A stretch of DNA of 49,712 nucleotides from an uncultured Clostridium sp. (GTDB lineage: Bacteria > Bacillota > Clostridia > TANB77 > CAG-508). The translations under genes were made by a program, and so were the position numbers. Under the pieces are notes generated by a model. The model had not been told where the DNA came from and did no database searches. It was given only the letters and a program-made list of their open reading frames with translations. Below, piece after piece: positions 7,427-14,975 of the stretch (its first letter is position 1; each line of letters opens with the position of its first letter). The stretch lies in contig CAMPBS010000008.1 in the NCBI GenBank assembly GCA_946639585.1, positions 1-49,712 on the forward strand. The letters run 5' to 3'.

Positions 7427-7561
7427 TTACTCCAATCTTAATTCTTTTACATCTAATAATTTTTTTAACTTTTCTAAATCTAGTACTAATACCTTGTGTC
7501 CAACTTCATCATAATATCCATATTTACATACATCATCAACATTTATTGTTTTATTTATCAT
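7427..7561 (-). CDS. Small hypothetical protein
   Basis: 44 residues (MINKTINVDDVCKYGYYDEV at the N-terminus), ATG start 6 bases after AGGAGG. Its stop codon is 6 bases before the AGG start of the small-terminase gene and it supplies that gene's Shine-Dalgarno (GGAG). No family recognised. Confidence 0.6.
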   Translation of the reverse strand: MINKTINVDDVCKYGYYDEVGHKVLVLDLEKLKKLLDVKELRLE

Positions 7562-7565
7562 AATT

Positions 7566-7991
7566 TTATCCTCCTAAATAAATTATTTTTACTTTTATAT
7601 AACTTTTAATGCCATATATTTTATTAACTTTTAACTTTGTAACTTGATTATCATCAATATATGCTATTCCGTTTAATCCATCTAATATTATTTTTGCTAT
7701 ATTATCAGAATCAGGTTTATGCATATATCCAGCACCATTCAACAACCTTATTTTTTCCTTTTTAGAAGTGCTTTTAGGTGGTTCAAATACTGCTTCAATA
7801 TCAATCTCAATTTCTCTTGTTAAGTCGTTTTCATTGATACTGCATTGCGTGGTAAAAGCTTTTACAATATCTTTTTCATATTGAGCTGTAGTATTTGGTG
7901 TATATGTTCTTACAAATCCACCTCTACTTGTAAATCGAGGTCTCCCTTTTCCAATTGGCTTTCCTTCTAAAATAAATTCAACTTCTTTCCT
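7566..7991 (-). CDS. rusA: RusA-like Holliday junction resolvase, AGG start
   Basis: 141 residues. After the initiator comes KEVEFILEGKPIGKGRPR, the classic RusA N-terminus (P-x-x-KGRPR), then TYTPNTTAQYE, HKPDSDNIAKIILDGLN and DDNQV, carrying the catalytic Asp residues (KPDxDN, DD). RusA resolves four-way junctions during replication and recombination. The codon at the Met position is AGG, 8 bases after a perfect AGGAGG; no ATG, GTG or TTG exists before the codon for residue ~82. Upstream the frame closes at the TAG of the previous gene. One of the clearest AGG-start genes. Confidence 0.88.
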   Translation of the reverse strand, partial: RKEVEFILEGKPIGKGRPRFTSRGGFVRTYTPNTTAQYEKDIVKAFTTQCSINENDLTREIEIDIEAVFEPPKSTSKKEKIRLLNGAGYMHKPDSDNIAKIILDGLNGIAYIDDNQVTKLKVNKIYGIKSYIKVKIIYLGG

Positions 7992-8003
7992 ACTTTGTTC
8001 CTC

Positions 8004-8216
8004 CTATAATTTAAAACCATTCAAAATTTCATCGCTACTTATTTCTTGTTCTTTTTCTATTTCTACTAAATAAATATTCATATCTTCCAATATCGATTGT
8101 AATAATGTTAGCCACTTTTCTGTTTCGTTTGAATGTTCCATTAAATAATTACAACCTTTATAATATCTTTCTAAATTATGATTATACAACTCTTTAAAAC
8201 ATTTTATTTCACTCAT
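8004..8216 (-). CDS. Small acidic hypothetical protein
   Basis: 70 residues, ATG after GGAGG. Helical, rich in Glu and Leu. Its stop is immediately before the Shine-Dalgarno of rusA. No family recognised. Confidence 0.65.
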   Translation of the reverse strand: MSEIKCFKELYNHNLERYYKGCNYLMEHSNETEKWLTLLQSILEDMNIYLVEIEKEQEISSDEILNGFKL

Positions 8217-8226
8217 ATACTACCTC

Positions 8227-9219
8227 CTAAAATGGACATTCATCTTTAGGCTTTATTGACATCTGTTGCATTTTTTTAGATTCATAATCCGTCATTTGTG
8301 CTTGTTCTGTAAAACTTTTTGTAACTTTATCATAAACCAATCCAACCAATCCACAGCAAACACCTTTTGTTTTTAGTATTTCTAATATAGTGCTTGTACC
8401 TGTTATGTCATACCTCGCTTTATACATATCTTTAGTTAGTTTCTCATACTCATTACTACTTGTGTCTAAGTTATCAACTCTTATAATAGATATAACATTA
8501 TAAGCTTTATTTACTAAATTACTACTTCCCAAAACATCATAAATTGTTAATCTTAATGCTGACTTATCTGTTTTTCTTGGATGAGCAACTAAATGTATGT
8601 GTACATTTTTATTTACAGCGAATGTTCTTAGTTTTTCCATAATGTCTTTTTGCTCTCTATATTCATCAGATGATAATGTATCTATTTGCATAAAGTTATC
8701 TAGTATAAAAATTCTTACACCTTCTTTAATTCTAACGTCTTCCATTGCTGTTAAAATAGTGTTTATATCTCTTTTCCCATCATTGTTATATACGAATATA
8801 TTGTTGCCATATAAAGCGTTTAATTTTGCAATTTGAGAGTCTTTAACATAGTAATCGTTTACTATTGTGTTTTTATATTGTTTAGCATAAATATCTTCTT
8901 TTCTTACCGTTTGCTTATAAAGATTATTTTTAAAATCATCTCGTGTCTGTTCTCCATTGAAGAAGAAAACTTTTTCTCCTTGAAGAATAGTTTGTTTTGT
9001 GATCATAGTCATAACTGTTGACTTACCTGCATTAGTTTGACCAGTCCAAATTGTTATACATCCTAATTCAAAACCTTTAATCATATAATCTAATTGCTCT
9101 ATTCCTGACAAAACTCTTTCTTTTGAGTTTGTATTGTACTCATAATCAGAAAATCTATAATATAATGGTTTCTCATTTTCTTCTTTTTGAAATTTTATAA
9201 TATCATCCATACTACTCAT
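8227..9219 (-). CDS. DnaB-family replicative helicase, RecA-fold
   Basis: 330 residues from the ATG at 9219 (GGGA 6 bases upstream), which overlaps the stop of the CHC2-like gene. A RecA/DnaB core: LSGIEQLDYMIKGFELG, Walker A GQTNAGKST, FNGEQ, Walker B VRIFILDNF, HLVAHPRK and GSSNLVNKAYNVI, as in Twinkle/DnaB-type helicases. There is no separate DnaB N-terminal domain, so it is the short phage form. It ends in DECPF, like an SSB C-terminal tip. It unwinds DNA at the phage fork and sits with primase-like and initiator genes. Confidence 0.82.
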   Translation of the reverse strand: MSSMDDIIKFQKEENEKPLYYRFSDYEYNTNSKERVLSGIEQLDYMIKGFELGCITIWTGQTNAGKSTVMTMITKQTILQGEKVFFFNGEQTRDDFKNNLYKQTVRKEDIYAKQYKNTIVNDYYVKDSQIAKLNALYGNNIFVYNNDGKRDINTILTAMEDVRIKEGVRIFILDNFMQIDTLSSDEYREQKDIMEKLRTFAVNKNVHIHLVAHPRKTDKSALRLTIYDVLGSSNLVNKAYNVISIIRVDNLDTSSNEYEKLTKDMYKARYDITGTSTILEILKTKGVCCGLVGLVYDKVTKSFTEQAQMTDYESKKMQQMSIKPKDECPF

Positions 9220-9790
9220 ATAAAATCCCAAGTTTATCCACCTCTCCTCTTTCGTTTTTGTATAAATTTTCCATATCTTCAAATGCTCTTGCACTTAAAA
9301 ATATTTCAATATATAAATTAATTTTTAAATCTAAATCGTATAAAATTTCATCTAATGGTTTCTTTAATAGTTCCTCTTTTACCTGCCTATTACTAGTACA
9401 TAAACTAATAAATGTATCATTGTACCATTTTTTTATTTTTTCTCTGTATAATCTTTGTTGCTTTTGTTGTTCTTTTAACTGTTCTATTTTTCCTTTTGGG
9501 AAATATGTATCATCAGCCTGTAAGCCAAAATCTCTTATAAGAAAATTTAAACTTTCCCAAAAGGACATATTAAATAATTTTTGAATAAAACTAAAAATAT
9601 CATAATGTTCAGATGAACCAAAATCGTGTATTCCTTTTTCATCTGATACTACGAAACTAGCAGTTCTTTCATTTCTAAAAGGACTTTTATACCATAATTT
9701 ATCGTTAATTCTTTTTAAAGGTTGTCCTAAATATCTTTGAACTACTACTGTTGGTGTTATTACTCTTTTAACTTCTTGTAACTCAATCAT
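9212..9790 (-). CDS. CHC2-like (DnaG zinc-domain) protein lacking zinc ligands
   Basis: 192 residues. Residues ~5-85 follow the primase CHC2 layout (YLGQPLKRINDKLWYKSPFR, NERTASF, DEKGIHDFGS, DIFSFIQ, FWESLNFLI), where primases have CPFH...CFGC. The Cys positions are Ser and Asp here, so the zinc site is lost. The C-terminal half is a coiled, charged region; no TOPRIM domain follows. Probably a helicase-associated or primase-derived replication factor. ATG overlaps the end of the initiator gene and its own end overlaps the helicase start. Confidence 0.7.
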   Translation of the reverse strand: MIELQEVKRVITPTVVVQRYLGQPLKRINDKLWYKSPFRNERTASFVVSDEKGIHDFGSSEHYDIFSFIQKLFNMSFWESLNFLIRDFGLQADDTYFPKGKIEQLKEQQKQQRLYREKIKKWYNDTFISLCTSNRQVKEELLKKPLDEILYDLDLKINLYIEIFLSARAFEDMENLYKNERGEVDKLGILYE

Positions 9791-10487
9791 TATCTACATA
9801 CTCTATTATAGTGTTATTAAAGAATGTTGAACCATTTTGAAAATATCTGTTATTAGTTTCACATTCTTTTGTATATTTTTTTATTGCATACCACATTTGT
9901 GCATTTGTAAGTTTTATAGTTTTATTCATATATTTTTTACCTTTAATCCAACTGCAGTAACTGCTAAAAGCTTTTGCTTTGCCTTTCTTAGAAGGATATA
10001 TGTTCCATAACTTCTCAAAGTCATCTGCTTTAGTATCTTTTTCTGGTAAAGGTGTCTCTGGTGCAATTTCATTTGCACTATTATTTAATTCTTTAGTATT
10101 TAATTTATTAGTATTTAATTGTGTCTGATGTTCCAGTTGTGGTTTTCCCAGTTGTGGAAAATCAACAAGTGGAACACATTCACTATTTTCAACGTTTTTA
10201 GGGATTTCATATATAACGTATTCCCAATCTATAATTCTACCATTATCCTTTAAAGGGTTTCTTTTTAAATAGCCACAATCTTCTAATTCTTTTAGCCCTG
10301 CTCTTACAGATGATTCTCCATCATTAGACATCTGTGCTAATCCGTGTATTTTGTAATCCCAATCATTTGGAAGAGAAAGGAATGTAGATAACATCCCTTT
10401 TGCTTTCCAAGATAATCTTTTATCCTTAAAATGATAATTACTCATCACTGTATAATTATCAGTTTTTTGTACTCTAAAAATTCCCAT
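9783..10487 (-). CDS. Replication initiator, winged-helix (phage O / DnaD-like)
   Basis: 234 residues, ATG after GGAGGTATT. N-terminal winged helix (LSWKAKGMLSTFLSLPNDWD, GLAQMSNDGESSVRAGLKELEDCGYL) typical of phage replication initiators of Firmicutes; a low-complexity Asn/Thr/Lys linker with Pro; C-terminal helical part (FEKLWNIYPSKKGKAKA...) like phage O/DnaD proteins that load helicase. Next to the helicase and CHC2-like genes. Keeps an ATG start. Confidence 0.75.
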   Translation of the reverse strand: MGIFRVQKTDNYTVMSNYHFKDKRLSWKAKGMLSTFLSLPNDWDYKIHGLAQMSNDGESSVRAGLKELEDCGYLKRNPLKDNGRIIDWEYVIYEIPKNVENSECVPLVDFPQLGKPQLEHQTQLNTNKLNTKELNNSANEIAPETPLPEKDTKADDFEKLWNIYPSKKGKAKAFSSYCSWIKGKKYMNKTIKLTNAQMWYAIKKYTKECETNNRYFQNGSTFFNNTIIEYVDND

Positions 10488-10515
10488 AATACCTCCAACT
10501 TTATATACCTAAAAT

Positions 10516-10533
10516 TGACGTGAGGTTCGTCAT
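10516..10533. other. Small hairpin upstream of initiator gene
   Basis: TGACG/CGTCA stem with a 7-nt loop in the 80-base gap between the SSB-like gene and the initiator gene. No T-run. Might be an mRNA processing or translational control element; weakly supported. Confidence 0.3.
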
Positions 10534-10570
10534 ATTTCACTTTTTACATCGAAGTAATATAACTTGCTGT

Positions 10571-10966
10571 TTAAAATGGTAAATCGTCTCCTGAGTCAAA
10601 GGAAAAATTAAATCCATCATCATTTGTATCTTCTTTCTTTTTCCATTGTCTTGGTTCCGGTTCTTCATCTGTTCCTTCCTCTAACACTTCGTAATCTAAG
10701 ACAAATAATGCGTCTTTATAACCCTTTTTTTCTTCTCCTGTTTCTTCATCTGTTATTTCATATCTGTATGGAGCAATAAAACCATTTTTGACTTTTATTT
10801 TGGTTTTATGTTTAGGCTTAATGTCTTTTCTGAATTTAACTTTTTTTGAATAAAATTGAGGCACTTCTTCTCCGTCTTCATTTGTTATTTTGAAAGGTAT
10901 AAATGTTTTATAACCACCATTGCCATCTTTATGTATTTTGATTTCACTATCTTTTAAACTAATCCT
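10571..10966 (-). CDS. SSB-like protein with acidic DDLPF tail, AGG start
   Basis: 131 residues from AGG at 10966. Beta-rich body, long acidic linker (EEGTDEEPEPRQWKKKEDTND) and C-terminus ending GDDLPF, matching the conserved SSB tail that recruits other replication proteins. I infer an ssDNA-binding protein; it is not a clear classic SSB OB-fold. A GTG at 10864 has no ribosome-binding site and would cut off 34 coding residues (ISLKDSEIKIHKDGNGGYKT). AGGAGG is 9 bases before AGG, and the AGG shares its A with the TAA stop of the upstream gene (TAAGG). Confidence 0.75.
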   Translation of the reverse strand, partial: RISLKDSEIKIHKDGNGGYKTFIPFKITNEDGEEVPQFYSKKVKFRKDIKPKHKTKIKVKNGFIAPYRYEITDEETGEEKKGYKDALFVLDYEVLEEGTDEEPEPRQWKKKEDTNDDGFNFSFDSGDDLPF

Positions 10967-11718
10967 TAATTTGAACCTCCTTGTAATTTTAGTTTTTCAA
11001 TTTTTTCTAATATCTCATTAAATTTACTTTTTTCTATTTCTTTTGTTGATTTATAACCGTATTCTTTACAAACTTGTGCTATTAAATCTGTATTTCTGTC
11101 TGCTCTAACGTATAATAATTTCCCTTGTGCTTCTGTTATAGTTTCAGCTGTTTTGTTTTCTTTTGGTTGTGCTTCTACTTTAGGCGTATTAGATGGAGCT
11201 TTTTTATGTGGATATGTAAAAACAATATTTCCGTTGCTATCTTCTATAGTTAAATAAGTTATTTTTTCTGTATCTTCATCTACAGTTAAATCTTTTACAT
11301 TGAACTTTAAAAATTTATCTTCCATTTCATATTTGCCTTTGTCATTTTTAACTGTCTTACAAGGTACAAAAATAAATATTTTAGTATATAATTCTCTGCC
11401 AATGCCAACATTGAACCCCGCTCTTTTAAATGCATCAGAAGCTTCTCCTTTTTCTTTCTCTGAAAAACTTTCAACTCCACAATCCATTTTCTCAATCCAC
11501 TCTTTTTTTACCGGATCATATATTTCTATTGCACAAAATAGTCTACCTTTAATCTCCATGTAATAGTTTTTCCAACCTTCAATTCCAAAAGTTTCATCTA
11601 AAATTCTTTTGTCACATCTAGAGTCTTTGTATAGTAAAAGTTGAACTCCCTTATTTGTGACTTGTGCTACCCTAATTTCAATTTCATTAGGTTTTAAACA
11701 TCTAATCTTATAACTCCT
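10966..11718 (-). CDS. Rad52/Sak-like single-strand annealing protein, AGG start
   Basis: 250 residues read from AGG at 11718. It carries the Rad52-like layout: LKPNEIEIRVAQV, RILDETFGIEGW (N-terminal core), and CGVESFSEKEKGEASDAFKR with NVGIGRELY, the hallmark of Rad52/Sak recombinases. These form rings that anneal ssDNA in phage recombination. An internal ATG at 11559 would remove the first 53 residues, including the LDETFG core motif, and has no good ribosome-binding site. GGAGG is 7 bases before AGG. Frame closed by TAA 24 bases upstream. Confidence 0.85.
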   Translation of the reverse strand, partial: RSYKIRCLKPNEIEIRVAQVTNKGVQLLLYKDSRCDKRILDETFGIEGWKNYYMEIKGRLFCAIEIYDPVKKEWIEKMDCGVESFSEKEKGEASDAFKRAGFNVGIGRELYTKIFIFVPCKTVKNDKGKYEMEDKFLKFNVKDLTVDEDTEKITYLTIEDSNGNIVFTYPHKKAPSNTPKVEAQPKENKTAETITEAQGKLLYVRADRNTDLIAQVCKEYGYKSTKEIEKSKFNEILEKIEKLKLQGGSN

Positions 11719-11731
11719 TAAAATACCTCCA

Positions 11732-11896
11732 TTATTTTCTTAATCTTCTTTTAGCTTCTTCTAAAAGTAATTTTCTTTCTACCTGTGATTGTTTTATTTG
11801 CTCCTCATTTATAGCAATCGCATATACTAACTGTTCCATACTATATTTCTGAATAACATCTTCTAATTGGTTTGAATTTTCCTCATTATTATTCAT
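11732..11896 (-). CDS. Small helical hypothetical protein
   Basis: 54 residues (MNNNEENSNQLEDVIQKYSM), ATG after GGAGATGAAG, overlapping the upstream gene by 8 bases. Lys/Glu helix, probably coiled coil. No family recognised. Confidence 0.6.
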   Translation of the reverse strand: MNNNEENSNQLEDVIQKYSMEQLVYAIAINEEQIKQSQVERKLLLEEAKRRLRK

Positions 11897-12110
11897 AATC
11901 TTCATCTCCTACAGTCACTTCATATATACATAAATTTTGTAAATAATCATGCAAACATTCTTCGTGAATATATACGTCATCAGAACTATTGTGAAAAGCG
12001 ATATCTCCATTATAGATTTCTCTTCCACATTCAGCACAATAATATTTAACATCTTGTTCTTGTTTGTCTAACAAATAACGTTCTTCTTCAAATATATCTT
12101 TTGTTATCCT
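11889..12110 (-). CDS. Small zinc-finger protein, AGG start
   Basis: 73 residues from AGG at 12110, 6 bases after a perfect AGGAGG. Restored N-terminus ITKDIFEEERYLLDKQEQDV, then CAEC (~30) and HEEC (~53), a LIM/treble-clef-like zinc site. A TTG at 12074 is the only usual start and has no ribosome-binding site. Probable nucleic-acid-binding accessory protein of the recombination module. Confidence 0.72.
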   Translation of the reverse strand, partial: RITKDIFEEERYLLDKQEQDVKYYCAECGREIYNGDIAFHNSSDDVYIHEECLHDYLQNLCIYEVTVGDEDYE

Positions 12111-12147
12111 TAAATTCCTCCTATTATAAAATATTTCTGTTCTTTAT

Positions 12148-12399
12148 TTATTGTTGATAATAATTAGCTATCCAATTATTAAATTTCTTAACTTCCACAA
12201 GATATTTTTTACCAGCCTTAAATCCTGGGAATGTTGGATACTTTTTCTTGTTATTAAAAAAGCTATAAACTGTTGCATGCCCTATGCCTGTTGTTTCTAC
12301 TATGTCATCTATTGTATAAAGCTTCAGTTTCTCATCCGTGTTAATAATTTCTAATTGTTTTTTTATGTCTGTTAAAACTTCGTAAATTTTTTCTTCCAT
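12148..12399 (-). CDS. Excisionase-like MerR-fold HTH protein
   Basis: 83 residues, ATG after AAGGAGG. N-terminal coiled coil, then LYTIDDIVETTGIGHATVYS (HTH) and FPGFKAGKKYLVEVKKFNNW (wing), the usual Xis/AlpA-like layout. Probably excisionase or an early regulator; lies near the switch and 1 kb from the integrase, on the opposite strand. Confidence 0.65.
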   Translation of the reverse strand: MEEKIYEVLTDIKKQLEIINTDEKLKLYTIDDIVETTGIGHATVYSFFNNKKKYPTFPGFKAGKKYLVEVKKFNNWIANYYQQ

Positions 12400-12415
12400 T
12401 AAATTTCCTCCTTTG

Positions 12416-12637
12416 TTATTTTTTTTCCATAAAATATTTTGCTATATCTTTTTCTTCAATATCTAATAGAAAACACGCTAGTGCTATCTCAGAGGCAGTA
12501 AAATCTACCTGACATTCCATTTTTCTCCACAATGACATCGGATGCAACTCCAACGCATTAGCAAACATTTTAAATGTTGGAAATTTCTTTCGTATTCTTT
12601 CTTTGAGTAATTCATGGTTAAAAGACATCTTTACCAT
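12416..12637 (-). CDS. Cro-like regulator
   Basis: 73 residues from the ATG at 12637 (GGGGG 7 bases upstream). HTH-like: FPTFKMFANALELHPMSLWR then a helical remainder (ASEIALACFLLDIEEKDIAK). First gene of the early leftward operon, divergent from the CI-like repressor, which is the place of cro. Confidence 0.65.
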   Translation of the reverse strand: MVKMSFNHELLKERIRKKFPTFKMFANALELHPMSLWRKMECQVDFTASEIALACFLLDIEEKDIAKYFMEKK

Positions 12638-12661
12638 ACTCATTCCCCCTTTCTTTTGTTT

Positions 12662-12677
12662 GTTACCATTTGGTAAC
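12662..12677. promoter_or_regulatory. Operator GTTACCATTTGGTAAC
   Basis: Perfect inverted repeat of 7 bp with a 2-base centre, directly downstream of the early leftward promoter and ahead of the Cro-like gene. A different sequence from the TAACATATATGTTA sites, so probably bound by a different protein (for example the Cro-like one). Confidence 0.55.
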
Positions 12678-12684
12678 TATAACT

Positions 12685-12713
12685 ATATTATCAAAACATT
12701 TTTTCATTGTCAA
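12685..12713 (-). promoter_or_regulatory. Early leftward promoter
   Basis: TTGACA (12713-12708), 17 bp, TAATAT (12690-12685), reading into the Cro-like gene and the whole replication operon. Confidence 0.65.
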
Positions 12714-12742
12714 TAACTTTTTCAAAAAAATTTCGTTTTCTG

Positions 12743-12771
12743 TTGACAAAGCGTAACATATATGTTATTAT
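12743..12771 (+). promoter_or_regulatory. Repressor promoter with TAACATATATGTTA operator
   Basis: TTGACA (12743-12748), 17 bp, TATTAT (12766-12771). The palindrome TAACATATATGTTA (12754-12767) fills the spacer and touches the -10, so a bound protein would block this promoter. The identical site and layout recur at 3393-3422. Confidence 0.7.
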
Positions 12772-12791
12772 TCAATTAAGGAGGGAAGTTT

Positions 12792-13322
12792 ATGGAGTAC
12801 AAAGTAGTAGATACATTTCAAAACAGACTAATAAAATTGATACAAATTTCTGGGCTAAGTCAAATAGAATTTTCAAAAAAAGTAGATTTATCAAGAAGCC
12901 TTATCAATAGGTATATACATCGTGGTGACAATCCAAAAGGAGATCGTATAGTACAAATTGCTAATACTTTTTCTATCAATCCTTTATGGTTAATGGGTGT
13001 CGATGTTCCAATTAACAGTATTGTAACTTCAAAAAATGTAACTTATGACATACCTATATTAGAAGATTTATCTATTGAAAACATATTCTCTATCAAAAAT
13101 TATAATGGAGTTTATAGTAATATAATTGACTTAAATACGGATTATCAATATTTTTATTATGAAGATGATGATAAAAGATATTTAATTCAATCTAAGAAAA
13201 AATATAATAATGAAGATACAATTGTTATATTAAATGAAAAAGAAATTGAAACAAAATTATACAAAAACATTAGTGATGATATTGTAATAGGAAAGTTAAT
13301 TTCTATTATATATAAAAAATGA
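12792..13322 (+). CDS. CI-like repressor, XRE-type HTH
   Basis: 176 residues, ATG after AAGGAGGGAAG. HTH_XRE at ~10-65 (LIKLIQISGLSQIEFSKKVD, LSRSLINRYIHRG, IVQIANTFSINPLWLMGVD). The C-terminal half (from ~85) is beta-rich and could be the oligomerisation domain, but I see no Ser-Lys autocleavage dyad with confidence. Opposite in direction to the Cro-like gene and next to integrase. Its own promoter contains the likely operator. Keeps an AUG start. Confidence 0.8.
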   Translation: MEYKVVDTFQNRLIKLIQISGLSQIEFSKKVDLSRSLINRYIHRGDNPKGDRIVQIANTFSINPLWLMGVDVPINSIVTSKNVTYDIPILEDLSIENIFSIKNYNGVYSNIIDLNTDYQYFYYEDDDKRYLIQSKKKYNNEDTIVILNEKEIETKLYKNISDDIVIGKLISIIYKK

Positions 13323-13356
13323 TGTAGTGCGACGACTGGTAATCACACACTACATC
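13321..13356. other. Inverted repeat after the repressor gene
   Basis: GATGTAGTG (13321-13329)/CACTACATC (13348-13356), overlapping the repressor stop. There is no T-run on the + strand, but one follows on the minus strand (TTTTTTATA), so it may terminate minus-strand transcription. Confidence 0.4.
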
Positions 13357-13467
13357 TATAAAGAACACAAATATTTTATAATATTTGCTTATTACATTAT
13401 ATATTAAATTCTATCTTTTGTAAAGCAAATTATAAATATTTGTTAAAATAGAAAGGTGGAATTTATT

Positions 13468-14643
13468 ATGGGAAAAAAAGTAAAAGGAAATGGAGAAGGT
13501 ACTTTATACTTCTCTGAAAAATTGCAAAGATATGTAGGACAAATTACAGAAAAAAATGGTCATAGAATTACTATGACACAAAGAAAAAACGAAAAAACTA
13601 GTGATTTTAAAAAAAGATATTACTCTACTCTTGCAGATGTAACTGATGGAACTTATGTTGGAAAATGCAAAGATACTTGCTTATCTATTTTAGAAAAATA
13701 TATAGACCAAAAACATATTGATGGTATTACAAGTGATAGAAGCTATATGAGAGATTTAGATACTTTAGCACAAATTAAAGATACTTGTTCTAATTGGATA
13801 AATCTTTCAGTTACAGACGTCACAGCCGATGATATAGAAAAATCAAAAATAAATATTAGAAAATACTCTAACAACACTATCGACAAAATATGGATTCAAA
13901 TAAATAAAATATTTAAAATTGCAGTTTCTAGAAGAAAAATAATGTTTAATCCAATGAATGATGAAACTTTAACCAAACCAATATCTTGCATTAAAACTAA
14001 GCCTGTTGAAGCTTTGTCAATTCAAGAAGAAAATAAACTTGTAGAAATCTTAAATGAAACTAATCATAAATATAAAGATGTTATATTACTTCAACTATAT
14101 ACTGGAGCTAGAATTGGTGAAATACTTGCATTATCAAGAGATTGTATTGACTTAGAAAACAACACTCTTACTATATACAGAACTATTACTAGAACATATA
14201 ACAACCAAAATGGCAAAAGAGTAGAAAAAAGAATATTAGGTGAACATACTAAAACTTATAATAAAAAAACTGGAGAAGATTCTGGAGCAAGAACATTCCC
14301 TATGACTGCAAAAGTTAGAGAGATAGTTTTGAGGCTACTAAATCAAAAAGTTAATAACATTCAAGGATTGTTATTTTATAATTACAAGAATAACTCAATA
14401 ATTTGTGATAACACCATCAACTCTTTTTTAGATAGATTAAATGCAAAATATCTAATAACAGTTGATAGTCTTCATACACACAGATTAAGACATACTTTTA
14501 TTACTAGATGTCGTGAAAACCATATGCCAGTAGAAGTTGTAAAAGCTATCGTTGGTCATACAGAAGATAGCGAAGAAACACTTGGAACTTATACTTCTGT
14601 TTCTTTAGATTATATTCAACAAGAACTAGAAAGAATATCGTAA
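13468..14643 (+). CDS. int: Tyrosine integrase
   Basis: 391 residues from the ATG at 13468 (AAAGGTGG upstream; four more codons exist before it without a site). N-terminal arm-binding domain (GNGEGTLYFSEKLQRYVGQI), SAM-like core-binding domain (~90-150), catalytic domain with TGARIGEI (first Arg), HTHRLRHTFITRC (HxxR), GHTEDSEETLGTY (His and the nucleophile Tyr). Integrates the phage into the host chromosome. AUG start. Followed by attP-like DNA and a terminator. Confidence 0.93.
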   Translation: MGKKVKGNGEGTLYFSEKLQRYVGQITEKNGHRITMTQRKNEKTSDFKKRYYSTLADVTDGTYVGKCKDTCLSILEKYIDQKHIDGITSDRSYMRDLDTLAQIKDTCSNWINLSVTDVTADDIEKSKINIRKYSNNTIDKIWIQINKIFKIAVSRRKIMFNPMNDETLTKPISCIKTKPVEALSIQEENKLVEILNETNHKYKDVILLQLYTGARIGEILALSRDCIDLENNTLTIYRTITRTYNNQNGKRVEKRILGEHTKTYNKKTGEDSGARTFPMTAKVREIVLRLLNQKVNNIQGLLFYNYKNNSIICDNTINSFLDRLNAKYLITVDSLHTHRLRHTFITRCRENHMPVEVVKAIVGHTEDSEETLGTYTSVSLDYIQQELERIS

Positions 14644-14880
14644 AAAATCTATTGCATTAAAATTGCATTAATTGATTTTTAAAAAATGATAGAGTTACGT
14701 GTGCTGTAAGGGATTTTGTACTTTCATAACTGTCCCCAGGCACCACAATATATAATGTAATAATTAACAAATATGTTATAAAATTGCTTAAAACCAGTAC
14801 TTTATGGGTACTGATTTTTTATTGTTTTTTATTCTTTTTAGTTCTTTTTTACTGCTATTGCATTAATTATTGCATTAAAA
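14644..14880. other. Candidate attP region
   Basis: Non-coding DNA between integrase and its terminator/lysis region. Two pairs of TTGCATTAA (14652, 14663; 14858, 14870), each pair spaced 11-12 bp, flank a unique, less A+T-rich segment (GTGCTGTAAGG...CTGTCCCCAGGCACCACAA, ~14700-14748). This is the expected layout of integrase arm sites around a core. The core ends like the 3' end of an RNA gene, but I cannot say which. Confidence 0.5.
14795..14820 (+). terminator. Terminator after integrase
   Basis: CAGTAC (14795-14800)/GTACTG (14808-14813) stem, loop TTTATGG, then ATTTTTT. Ends rightward transcription from integrase. Confidence 0.65.
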
Positions 14881-14912
14881 AGAGGCAGACTGAAATAAAT
14901 CAATCTACCTCT
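14876..14912 (-). terminator. Terminator of the late/lysis operon
   Basis: Minus-strand stem AGAGGTAGA (14912-14904)/TCTGCCTCT (14889-14881) with one mismatch, then TTTTTAATG. Sits just after the lysin gene and ends the long leftward late transcript. Confidence 0.6.
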
Positions 14913-14975
14913 CTCGTTTTTTATTTACTAATGTAATAATACTAGCATTTCTATTATACTAGTTTTTGGATTTTG

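Noticed and set aside
7566..8216. rusA is in frame with the gene upstream across a TAG, so stop-codon readthrough or a recoded stop seemed possible.
   Set aside because: Several other start-less genes are not in frame with their neighbour. All share AGG after a Shine-Dalgarno sequence, which explains every case; stops work normally elsewhere.
6749..11718. Rare AUA, AUU or UUA start codons for the start-less genes.
   Set aside because: Such codons are found near some of these starts but differ from gene to gene and are badly spaced in others (rusA, tail hub have none). AGG is the only codon common to all.
14700..14748. att core as the end of a tRNA or tmRNA gene.
   Set aside because: It ends in GGCACCACAA, but no T-arm or acceptor partner is present, so the RNA identity cannot be claimed.
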